Assembly (NCBI GenBank): GCA_934365945.1
Contig: CAKRNE010000001.1
Location: 186,001 to 250,000, forward strand
Source of the DNA: an uncultured Agathobacter sp.
GTDB lineage: Bacteria; Bacillota; Clostridia; Lachnospirales; Lachnospiraceae
DNA: 64,000 nucleotides
Direction: 5' to 3'
Below are positions 44,478 through 52,562 of the stretch, one piece after another; the stretch's first letter is position 1; each line of letters opens with the position of its first letter. Position numbers and translations under genes: made by a program. The notes under the pieces were generated by a model. The model did no database searches. It was given only the letters and a program-made list of their open reading frames with translations, and was not told the origin of the DNA.

Positions 44478-45775
44478 TTTGCATCCTCCTGTTCCTTCTG
44501 GTAATCCTGTACTTCACGAATCAGATCTCTGTTGTAACGCTTCCAGTCTGAATCAAATTTCTTTAAGAACTTCTCCTTTGCATTGTCACCTGTGTCAAGC
44601 AGATATGTCTGAATCATGGCATCCACACTCATCTCGCTTGGATAATGGTGATCCTGATAATCTGACATACGGTTGTCCTTTATGTACTCCTGCATATCCT
44701 CCAGTGTATCAGGTATTGCAAAATCTCCATCCTTGCAGGCAATTCCGCCCTGGTCATCCAGATATGTCTGAATTGTCTCATCGCTGTAGAGATATTCAAG
44801 CACCTCGTATGCAGCTTCCTTATTCTTGCAGGCCTTCATCACTGAAAACTGTAAATCTATTCCTGAATTTAACACATTATCAGCCTCATTATCATTTGCC
44901 GGGAAAGTAAATGAGCCGATATTCATATCAGGATTAACTGACTTAATCTGAGGAATAGCATAGCTTCCTATCGTGTACATGGCAGATTCACCTCTGGCAA
45001 AGGCTGTACATGCGTCATTGTAGCTGTAAGCATATGGATTGTCCTCTGCATAATCAAGCAGTGTGCGTACCTTGTCGGCAACCGGAGAATATGCCTCCTC
45101 AAATGTCGTATTTCCCATATTTACCTGATTGCAGGTGTCTGAATCACAAAGACCTACTGCAAGTGCATTCCACGGTGCCAGACAGGTCCATGTATCCTTA
45201 AAGCCCAGATACAAAGGAAGTGTTCCGCTTTCCTTTATCTCATCACACAGTGCTGTAAACTCGCTCCAGGTTGTAGGCACCTTCCAACCATTCTCCGCAA
45301 ACATATCCTTGTTGTAAAGCACTCCTGCTGCATTTGCCACGTAAGGAAGTGCATAGGTGCCGTCCTTTGGAATGAACTCAAGCTCCTTGTCCATATCCAG
45401 ATATGCCTCTTTTACTGTGTCCACTGCATCCAGATCCGAGATATCCTCAAACAAATCCGCATCCAGGAAATTTGAATAATTGATATCTCCACCGATTGCA
45501 ATGATGTCCGGATAATCCTCACGGATGAAGCGTGTCTTTAAAATAGTCATAGCCTCATTCGGAGATGAGATAGTCAGGTGAATATCATCGTGAGTCTCAT
45601 TAAATTGCTTCTCAATCTTCTCGAAAGCCTTAACAGCCTCCGGCTTATATGAAACCACCTCAATCTCAGTTTTTCCGTCCGCCCGCTTTTCATTTCCACA
45701 CCCGGTCAGTCCTGTCGTGCACATTCCGAGTGCCAGCACAACCGCCATAGCCTGACAAATCTTTCTTTTTGCCAT
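44474..45775 (-). CDS. Raffinose-type sugar ABC solute-binding lipoprotein
   Basis: This 433-residue lipoprotein has the lipobox GLTGCGNEKRAD and a family 1 solute-binding domain (EVVSYKPEAVKAFEKIEKQF). It is the first gene of the operon binding protein, two permeases, AgaSK, sucrose phosphorylase. It captures the sugar on the outer face of the membrane. The promoter in front has a good -10 but a weak -35, with a candidate AraC-family site beside it. Confidence 0.92.
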   Translation of the reverse strand: MAKRKICQAMAVVLALGMCTTGLTGCGNEKRADGKTEIEVVSYKPEAVKAFEKIEKQFNETHDDIHLTISSPNEAMTILKTRFIREDYPDIIAIGGDINYSNFLDADLFEDISDLDAVDTVKEAYLDMDKELEFIPKDGTYALPYVANAAGVLYNKDMFAENGWKVPTTWSEFTALCDEIKESGTLPLYLGFKDTWTCLAPWNALAVGLCDSDTCNQVNMGNTTFEEAYSPVADKVRTLLDYAEDNPYAYSYNDACTAFARGESAMYTIGSYAIPQIKSVNPDMNIGSFTFPANDNEADNVLNSGIDLQFSVMKACKNKEAAYEVLEYLYSDETIQTYLDDQGGIACKDGDFAIPDTLEDMQEYIKDNRMSDYQDHHYPSEMSVDAMIQTYLLDTGDNAKEKFLKKFDSDWKRYNRDLIREVQDYQKEQEDAK

Positions 45776-45824
45776 ATTTTTTCACTCCTTTTCTGTTTTA
45801 TTTGCTCTTTTTCCTGATAAACAG

Positions 45825-45930
45825 ATTATAACATACCATTATGCATACAATAAATACCCTTATTTTTGCATTTTTATACCAATATGCTAGAAAATGTGCT
45901 ATAATTGCATATAATGTCGCATAAGGGTAT
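45825..45930. promoter_or_regulatory. Divergent control region of the raffinose operon with paired ATACCCTTAT sites
   Basis: ATACCCTTAT (45854-45863) and its exact inverse ATAAGGGTAT (45921-45930) flank the middle of the region, 57 bp apart. On the reverse strand the operon promoter has TATAAT (45825-45830), a 17-bp spacer and a poor -35, TTATTG (45848-45853), directly beside the first site. This fits activation by the adjacent AraC regulator. The second site lies just upstream of that regulator's own gene, near TATAAT at 45900-45905 and 45910-45915. Confidence 0.65.
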
Positions 45931-45963
45931 ATTTATAGTATTAATCAATAAGGAGTGACTCAC

Positions 45964-46806
45964 ATGGACAAGCTTTCCTTCAATATTTTTCCAAATGTAA
46001 ATTTCATAGATTTGTGTATGTACCAGTTTGGCCACGAGCAGTGCGAACCGGGACACTCATTTGGTCCTGCCACAAGAAACCACTATCTATTCCACTATGT
46101 ACTGTCCGGCACCGGCACTCTGATGGCCGATAATGCAAAGGGCATCACACAGCCCTACAACATAAAAAGCGGGCAGGGCTTTATGATTTTTCCCGGCCAG
46201 ATAAATACCTATATCGCGGATGACAAGCTTCCGTGGGAATATATATGGATTGAGTTTGACGGTCTGCGCGTCAAGGAGGCTCTCACCACAACAGATCTTA
46301 CCAAAAATAATCCTGTCTATCACACACATTCAAAGGATATCCGCGAAAAGCTTGTTGAGGAAATGCTCTACATCACAAGGCACCCATCAGAATCACCGTA
46401 TCACCTGATTGGGCATATGTACCTTTTTCTGGATTATCTGATGCAGTCAGCCAAATCCTCAAAGCTCGTTCCAAGTGGGAAAATGAGTGATTATTATATA
46501 AAAGAAGCGATGAATTATATCGAGCAGAATTTTCAGAATGATATATCAATCGAAGATATTGCCGGAATCTGCGGCATAAACCGAAGCTATCTGGGCAAAA
46601 TTTTCAAAAATTCCGTCGGACATTCACCGCAGGAATTTCTCATGAATTATCGTATGATAAAGGCCACAGAGCTTTTGAAGCTGACCTCCTTATCCATCGC
46701 AGATGTTGGTTCTGCTGTCGGATACGAAAATCAGCTTCATTTCTCACGCGCTTTTAAAAATGTCTACGGAGTGGCTCCGAGGGAATGGAGGAACGAGCAT
46801 AAATAA
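45964..46806 (+). CDS. AraC-family activator of the raffinose operon (MsmR/RafR-like)
   Basis: This regulator of about 280 residues has an N-terminal AraC cupin (HYLFHYVLSGTGTLMADN, FMIFPGQINTYIADD) and a C-terminal pair of HTHs (ISIEDIAGICGINRSYLGKI and GSAVGYENQLHFSRAFK). The ATG at 45964 is chosen over a GTG at 45955 because AAGGAG lies 8 nt upstream of it. Its divergent place beside the binding-protein gene, and the paired ATACCCTTAT sites between them, suggest it activates the operon in response to raffinose or melibiose. It ends 2 bp from the convergent sugar-binding protein gene. Confidence 0.9.
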   Translation: MDKLSFNIFPNVNFIDLCMYQFGHEQCEPGHSFGPATRNHYLFHYVLSGTGTLMADNAKGITQPYNIKSGQGFMIFPGQINTYIADDKLPWEYIWIEFDGLRVKEALTTTDLTKNNPVYHTHSKDIREKLVEEMLYITRHPSESPYHLIGHMYLFLDYLMQSAKSSKLVPSGKMSDYYIKEAMNYIEQNFQNDISIEDIAGICGINRSYLGKIFKNSVGHSPQEFLMNYRMIKATELLKLTSLSIADVGSAVGYENQLHFSRAFKNVYGVAPREWRNEHK

Positions 46807-46808
46807 GC

Positions 46809-47849
46809 TCACGGTTCCTCCTTTATATATTCATTTGCATTGTCAATAGTCACCTTCTCATACGGCAGATAAACATACTTTTTATCCTCAAACTTTATGT
46901 TTTTCATGCTGCCCCCGGTGGCTGCCAGATAAGCAAGCTGAGCCATAGCCCTTGCCTGTCCCTCCTTGTCATTGTAGACCGTTGCCGCAAGCTTTGACTG
47001 CTGCACTGCTTCAAGTCCCTCGTCTGTGCCATCTACTCCGAAAAACGCAGGTACATTCGACTCCGTCACTCCAAGCCTCTCGTATGCATCTATCGCGCCC
47101 AAAGCCATTGCATCGTTATTTGCTATAACTAACTCTATGCTGTTTTTGTACTGACCTATAAGCTGTGTCATACGGTTCTGCGCCTGGGCACGATTCCAGT
47201 TTGCTATCTGGCAGCTCAGCTTTTCTATCTGAAGACCGTTATTCTTCATGCTCTCTGTCACACTCTCTGTCCTGACGATGGCATCCTGATGCCCCATCTC
47301 ACCCTCTAGGATGACATACTGTATCCTGCCATCACCGTTTTTGTCCACACCCGGATTATTCTTTATATAATCGGCAATGAGCTCCCCCTGCATCTGACCT
47401 GACTGCTTTGCCTTGGCTCCGACATAGTACAGCTTGTCCCAGCGCTTTAAATCCTCATCAACCGGCTCCCTGTTAAAGAAAATAATCGGGATATCCTTCT
47501 CCATTGCAGCATTTATAATGCCTGACAAATCTGTTCTGTCTGCCAGATTAATACAGAGCACATTGCAGCCGTCCTCTATCATTTCCTGCACCTGGTCATC
47601 CTGAGTCCGCTGTGAGCCTGCAGCATCCATGATTGTCATGCTGATATCGTATTTGTCCGTATCAAGACTCGCACACTCTTTTTTGAAAGCATCCATCAGC
47701 TCCCCGATAAATGTATCCTTCTGGTCATAGCAGGTCACGCCTATATATATTTGTTTTTTCTCGTCAACCCTTGTATTACTGCACGAGACAAATGATAATA
47801 CCAGTACAAAGCATAGCATTATCGCTGTATTTCTTATTCTGCTTCTCAT
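46809..47849 (-). CDS. Galactose/glucose-binding-like lipoprotein of the sensory operon
   Basis: This 346-residue lipoprotein (signal peptide ending VLSFVSCSN) has the MglB-type type-1 periplasmic binding fold in normal order. The N-terminal strand is IYIGVTCYD (34-42), the hinge-side segment IPIIFFNREP (120-129), a calcium-loop motif DKNGDG (169-174), and ligand residues in GHQDAIVR and ANNDAM. It is the last gene of an operon with the YesN-type regulator, the YesM-type kinase and a membrane-anchored binding protein, with no permease or ATPase. It is therefore more likely a sensor component for the kinase than a transport protein (inference). Confidence 0.88.
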   Translation of the reverse strand: MRSRIRNTAIMLCFVLVLSFVSCSNTRVDEKKQIYIGVTCYDQKDTFIGELMDAFKKECASLDTDKYDISMTIMDAAGSQRTQDDQVQEMIEDGCNVLCINLADRTDLSGIINAAMEKDIPIIFFNREPVDEDLKRWDKLYYVGAKAKQSGQMQGELIADYIKNNPGVDKNGDGRIQYVILEGEMGHQDAIVRTESVTESMKNNGLQIEKLSCQIANWNRAQAQNRMTQLIGQYKNSIELVIANNDAMALGAIDAYERLGVTESNVPAFFGVDGTDEGLEAVQQSKLAATVYNDKEGQARAMAQLAYLAATGGSMKNIKFEDKKYVYLPYEKVTIDNANEYIKEEP

Positions 47850-47864
47850 TTATTGTATCCCCCA

Positions 47865-48887
47865 CTACTGACTGATTGCATACAAAAGCTTCTTGTTCTC
47901 TTCATCAAACAGATTCTTTTTTGTCAGAAGCTGATATGATATCTGTTTTTCCTCTACCGAGGACTTCCTGCCACGAAGCATATCTACAAGCCCTACAACA
48001 CTTTTATATCCGGCAGCAAATTCGTCCGGTGTGATAAGAGCCTCTGTCCAGCCTGAATCGAGATAATATATGGCCTCTGTTGAGTTTCCTATGCCATATA
48101 CCAGTGCACCCTGCAGATTATTATCAGAAGCTTCCTTTGCCGCATAGGTCACACTTGCATCATCTATCGCAAGAACTATGTCAACCTTTCTCTGTGACTG
48201 CAGATTGATTTTCTCCCCGGTATCTGAAACACCTGATACAATCCACATCACATCACAGCCACTTTCCGCGAGAGTATCCTTTATGCCATTGATTCGCTTT
48301 TTACAGGCATCGGATTCAGTGCTTTCACAATAGATTCCTATTTTTTTACCTGAAAGTGTTCCGTTGTTGTCAGCAAGAAGCTTTTTTGCCAGGTCTGCAC
48401 CCATGCTGTACTGGTCAAGCTCCACTGTATTAAGTGGCTCAAAGCTCTCGCTTCCCGCCTGGTCTCCGACTACCATTATCGGTGTCTTTTTATTTATCTG
48501 GATAAGGGTATTAAGGTTTTTTTCTTCTGTCGTTTCTTCTGTTATTTTTTCTGCTGCAGGCTTGAAAACGACTGCATCAGCCTTCTTGTTTATCTCCTGC
48601 TTTATGACATCAATTTCATCTGACATATTGTTCAGATTTTCCCTGCTTATCATGACAACATCCACTCCATACTCAGCGGCCGCCATTTTCATGCCATATT
48701 TAAATGCTGCGCTGTGGCTTTCATCCACATCAGCCATCACCACTGCAATACGCTCCGGTTTCTGATTGAGCTTATTGTACGTGATAAAGCCTATCACTAT
48801 CACAAGCAGTATGCCAAGAAAAAGCTCTGTTATGATGAAGGTTCTCTTATTCTTGCTCATATTTGTCCATTTATTTTTCACTGTCAC
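47865..48887 (-). CDS. Membrane-anchored sugar-binding-domain protein (putative co-sensor)
   Basis: This protein of about 340 residues has one N-terminal membrane anchor (TFIITELFLGILLVIVIGF) and an extracytoplasmic periplasmic-binding-protein domain (RIAVVMADVDESHSAAFKYG, VFKPAAEK, VLAIDDASVTYAAKEA). There is no lipobox. The GTG at 48887 is chosen because GGAGG lies 7 nt upstream; the longest frame would start inside the kinase gene. It follows the kinase gene by 38 bp. This matches the layout of three-component sugar sensors such as XylFII-LytS-YesN in Clostridium, where an anchored binding protein presents sugar to the kinase. Confidence 0.8.
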   Translation of the reverse strand: MTVKNKWTNMSKNKRTFIITELFLGILLVIVIGFITYNKLNQKPERIAVVMADVDESHSAAFKYGMKMAAAEYGVDVVMISRENLNNMSDEIDVIKQEINKKADAVVFKPAAEKITEETTEEKNLNTLIQINKKTPIMVVGDQAGSESFEPLNTVELDQYSMGADLAKKLLADNNGTLSGKKIGIYCESTESDACKKRINGIKDTLAESGCDVMWIVSGVSDTGEKINLQSQRKVDIVLAIDDASVTYAAKEASDNNLQGALVYGIGNSTEAIYYLDSGWTEALITPDEFAAGYKSVVGLVDMLRGRKSSVEEKQISYQLLTKKNLFDEENKKLLYAISQ

Positions 48888-48925
48888 TCTCACACCTCCC
48901 ATGCAGCAAGGCAATCGTACCTGCA

Positions 48926-50719
48926 TCATACTATATGATGCTCCTCAAATTTAAGCCTGTTTTCCTCTGAATAGACAATTGCCGGGATTTTGATTGTCAC
49001 AACTGTTCCCTCATCAAGCTCACTTTCTATATGCAGGCCATAGCGCTCTCCAAACAGTATCTTTATCCTGTTATTCACATTAACAAGCCCCACTCCGGAA
49101 CCCTTCTTGTGCACCCTGTCCGTATTTGTCAGTAAAAGCGGGATTTCATCCTCAGGAATGCCCATTCCGTTGTCGGATACCGTCATGATGATATCATCTC
49201 CCACCTTTTGGCCTCCGACCACTATCTCTCCGAAATCGTCCAGCTCTCTGATTCCATAATTTAGTGCATTTTCCAAAATCGGCTGAAGCACCAGCTTCAC
49301 CGCGCAATAATCCATGATTTTCTCGTCAACCTCAAAGCTCACCTCAAATTTATTCTTATAGCGCACCTTCTGGATATTCATGTAGCTTTTTGCATGCAAA
49401 AGCTCATCGCGTACAGTTATTATGGTATGTCCCTTAGACAGACTGATACGGAAAAGCTTTGCAAGTTGCGTAATCATAAACGAGGCTTCCTCGTTTTTGC
49501 CTCCCTCTATCATCCATGTGATGGAGTCAAGCGTGTTGTACAAAAAGTGTGGATTAATCTGGCTTTGAAGCACATCAAGCTCGCTCTTTCGCCTCTCGTT
49601 CTGCTCCCAGACGACCTTTTTCATGAGCTCATTGTTCTGCTTATACGAATTGCGTATAGAGTATCCCAGATGCCGTATCTCGGATGAGCCTCCCACATAG
49701 ATATCTGCTTCATTGCCATTCTCATACCTTTTCACAGAATCATCCAGCTTCATTATCGGCTTTGAAATGCGTATGGATATCACTCTGTTTATCCACACAA
49801 GCGTCATAGCCATTATAATCATGATAACAAAAACAAACTGCTTCACATCTGCCATCTTGTTTGTAAAGATGGAGTATGGCATCACACATACAAGCTTCCA
49901 GCCGGTGTAGCTGATCGTGTCCACCATAATCTTACGATGCACGCCATTCAGATAATCATCATATATACTGTTTTGTGACTTTGCCGCATTCGCGCTGTTT
50001 TCCGAAACATCTCCATCAAACTGTATCTGATGCGGATGATAAATGATATTGCCATTTGCATCACAAAGATAGTAGTACTGTCCTTTTCCCGATGTATTTA
50101 TCCTCTCAAGCAGCCTTGATACACTCGAATAATCCATATCTACAAGCAACACACCCATCTGAGACTCAGAGCCTGAGGTCAGCTCCACGGCACGGCTTGA
50201 GGATATGACCAGATGATATCTCATGGAACCATCGTCAAACAGATTCTGCACATGAGGTGTTGAAAAATGTATATTCTCCATGCGCTCCATCGCGTCTATG
50301 AACCAGTCCTGTTGTGTCACATTCGGATCCTCCTTCTGTGACACAACAGGCTCTGCAGCTATAAGGCTTCCATATTGATTATACAGGGCAATACTACGCA
50401 GATATTCCTTATTTGACTCATAAAGCAGGCTCATACCATCGTGTATGCTGTCAGACTGCTTTAAAATATCATTCTCCTTTATTACATCATAATATGCCGC
50501 ATCTGAAACCTGCCTCATATTGACGAGATAATTTTCTACGCTGTCTATTGTCTGATCCATCACCTTATGATTACTCTCTATGATGCTGTCCTGCGATGCA
50601 TCAGCAAATTTTACATACATCACCACCACTGTGACAAGCATTATTGCAAGTGACAGCAGTGAGAATGAGAGCATTATTATGGATTGTATACTGCCTGATT
50701 TATACCTTATTCTTTTCAT
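48926..50719 (-). CDS. YesM-type sensor histidine kinase
   Basis: The kinase of about 597 residues has two transmembrane segments flanking a large extracellular Cache-like domain (about 40-285). A HAMP linker, a His_kinase domain with the phosphoacceptor QINPHFLYNTLDS (H391) and an HATPase_c domain (ENALNYGIRELD, DNGMGIP, GSGVGLVN) follow. The ATG at 50719 overlaps the response regulator stop by 20 bp and is preferred to the frame start at 50788. Kinases of this class control sugar uptake with YesN-type regulators. Two sugar-binding proteins are encoded downstream in the same operon. Confidence 0.92.
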   Translation of the reverse strand: MKRIRYKSGSIQSIIMLSFSLLSLAIMLVTVVVMYVKFADASQDSIIESNHKVMDQTIDSVENYLVNMRQVSDAAYYDVIKENDILKQSDSIHDGMSLLYESNKEYLRSIALYNQYGSLIAAEPVVSQKEDPNVTQQDWFIDAMERMENIHFSTPHVQNLFDDGSMRYHLVISSSRAVELTSGSESQMGVLLVDMDYSSVSRLLERINTSGKGQYYYLCDANGNIIYHPHQIQFDGDVSENSANAAKSQNSIYDDYLNGVHRKIMVDTISYTGWKLVCVMPYSIFTNKMADVKQFVFVIMIIMAMTLVWINRVISIRISKPIMKLDDSVKRYENGNEADIYVGGSSEIRHLGYSIRNSYKQNNELMKKVVWEQNERRKSELDVLQSQINPHFLYNTLDSITWMIEGGKNEEASFMITQLAKLFRISLSKGHTIITVRDELLHAKSYMNIQKVRYKNKFEVSFEVDEKIMDYCAVKLVLQPILENALNYGIRELDDFGEIVVGGQKVGDDIIMTVSDNGMGIPEDEIPLLLTNTDRVHKKGSGVGLVNVNNRIKILFGERYGLHIESELDEGTVVTIKIPAIVYSEENRLKFEEHHIV

Positions 50720-52304
50720 ACTCTGTCCTGTACCTGGATGGGGAAACCCCATACTTTCTCTTAAAAACATAACTGAAATAGTTCGCATCCGCGTAGCCTA
50801 CATTCTGGGCTATGACATAGCTCTTGTCATCTGTCTCTACAAGCATTCTGGCTGCCTTATCCATTCTGTAATCAGTCAGATACTCCACAAACGAGCTGCC
50901 CGTTTCCTTCTTGAACAGACTTGAAAAATACGAGTTAGATACTCCTAATTCCTTACATGTATCGTCAAGTCCCAGGTCCACACTCCTGTAATTTCTGTGC
51001 ACATAATCCTTTGCACTGTCTATGAGCGATTTCTTGGAGTTGTATCTGGCATCAGCCATATCGTCATGCAGCCTGCTTGAAAAATCCAAAAGCCACTGCT
51101 TGAGCACCACCGGCTCAAAATTGGAGAGCTCATTATAAAGCTTTCCCACACTTCCCGATATTTCCTGCACATTTAGCTCATTATTGCTCATGAAGTGATA
51201 TAGCTCACTGATCAGCTCCATTACTGCCACATGGTAGTTCTCAAGCGACTGCTGCGACATAAAATTATGCTGCATATACGCTTCAACAGCCTGTCCCACA
51301 TCCTCCGACTTTCCGATACAGATCATTTTAAATAAATATGACAGCTCATTTCCCTCATCGCCATCCTTTGATATACGTCGCTGTGGCTCAACCTCTGTCA
51401 TGTTTATTGCCCTGTTGCTGCCATAAAGCACCCTGTATGATACAGCCTCCCTCGCACTCTGATAAGAGCTCACCAGCTCCTGTACATTTTCGCACACCTG
51501 TCCGATTCCAACCGTCACCTTTGCTCCCATGACATGATTTACATATTTGCAAAACCTGTCACACTCATCTGTCAGTTCAGAGATATCCTCAGGATGCATA
51601 AGCTGTACAAGCATGACCGTATCGCCAAGATAATTGAACACCCTGCCATTCCAGCGCTCCTTTAAATCAGCCTGTGCCTGTCTCTCTACCGACACTGCAA
51701 GCAGCCTGATATCCATGTCCTGCGGCACCTGACTTGCGGAGGTATGTATGATAATACAGCAGTAATATGGTCCGTCAAGCTCGATCTGGTAGTCACACAT
51801 ATATCTGTCCAGCTCATTTTCCGGTATGCGTCCCTCGATAAGTGTCGTGTAAAAATTTGACTGCAGAACAGGCAGCGATGCTGCATAATACTTCTTCAAT
51901 ATATCTGCGTTTTTCTTCTCATTCAGCTCATCATCCAGCTTTGTCTTAAGCTTTTTGAATACCTCTGTGATTTCCGCCAGATTGAGTGGCTTTAGAATAT
52001 ACTCCTCTATCTCGAGATGTACAGCCTCCTTTGCATATTCAAAATCGTCAAAGCCTGTGAAAAGCAAGAGCTTTGTCGCCGGAAATCTCTGTCTGATATT
52101 ACTGCATAGCTCAAGTCCGTCCATGTAAGGCATACGTATGTCAGTCATCACAACATCCGGCTGCATGTCCTCCATCATCTCAAGCGCCTTGAAGCCATTG
52201 CCCGCATGTCCTACCACATGAAAACCAATCTGCTCCCAGGATACCTTTCTCTCGATTACCTCTATTACATCCTCTTCATCATCAACCAGTAATAATGTAT
52301 ACAT
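50700..52304 (-). CDS. YesN-type response regulator with AraC DNA-binding domain
   Basis: This 534-residue regulator has an N-terminal receiver (D8-E10 pocket, phosphoacceptor D55 in VVMTDIRMP). A long middle region (about 130-420) follows, then a C-terminal AraC-type double HTH (CKELGVSNSYFSSLFKKETG, YADANYFSYVFKRKYG). It heads the sensory operon regulator, kinase, anchored binding protein, MglB-like lipoprotein. The mglBAC importer lies directly upstream on the same strand and is its likely target. Confidence 0.92.
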   Translation of the reverse strand: MYTLLLVDDEEDVIEVIERKVSWEQIGFHVVGHAGNGFKALEMMEDMQPDVVMTDIRMPYMDGLELCSNIRQRFPATKLLLFTGFDDFEYAKEAVHLEIEEYILKPLNLAEITEVFKKLKTKLDDELNEKKNADILKKYYAASLPVLQSNFYTTLIEGRIPENELDRYMCDYQIELDGPYYCCIIIHTSASQVPQDMDIRLLAVSVERQAQADLKERWNGRVFNYLGDTVMLVQLMHPEDISELTDECDRFCKYVNHVMGAKVTVGIGQVCENVQELVSSYQSAREAVSYRVLYGSNRAINMTEVEPQRRISKDGDEGNELSYLFKMICIGKSEDVGQAVEAYMQHNFMSQQSLENYHVAVMELISELYHFMSNNELNVQEISGSVGKLYNELSNFEPVVLKQWLLDFSSRLHDDMADARYNSKKSLIDSAKDYVHRNYRSVDLGLDDTCKELGVSNSYFSSLFKKETGSSFVEYLTDYRMDKAARMLVETDDKSYVIAQNVGYADANYFSYVFKRKYGVSPSRYRTEYEKNKV

Positions 52305-52407
52305 TTTATGTCGTCTCCCTGCTTGTAATTATTGAACTGCATACACCATAAAATCCGTGTGTAGCATAAATTTATCGCTCGGATAATAAAATCTGTCTGT
52401 ATAGTAT

Positions 52408-52425
52408 TATATCATATATGATATA
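52408..52425. promoter_or_regulatory. 18-bp palindrome over the -10 region of the yesN-type operon
   Basis: TATATCATATATGATATA (52408-52425) is a perfect inverted repeat. On the reverse strand a TATAAT is formed at its downstream edge (rc of 52404-52409), so the palindrome overlaps the core promoter. It may be an operator or simply A/T-rich promoter DNA. The remaining sequence to 52493 shows nothing else. Confidence 0.4.
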
Positions 52426-52493
52426 TTCTTTTGTAGTTTTACATAAACAAAAGTGTAATTTCAAAAGTATAATTGTTCACACCACAAAATTAA

Positions 52494-52522
52494 AGCAGAG
52501 ATGCCGCCCCGACATCTCTGCT
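52494..52522 (-). terminator. Terminator of the mglBAC operon
   Basis: AGCAGAGATG (52494-52503) and CATCTCTGCT (52513-52522) form a perfect 10-bp stem with a 9-nt loop. On the reverse strand it is followed by TTTAATTTTG. It lies 41 bp after the permease stop. Confidence 0.88.
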
Positions 52523-52562
52523 AATCATTTTGGAAGTATGAAAAAGAAATTTTCTTGCGATA

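Noticed and set aside
48364..48765. Forward frame of 133 codons with hydrophobic, Ser-rich product
   Set aside because: It lies entirely opposite the anchored binding-protein gene, whose start, domain and neighbours are well supported.
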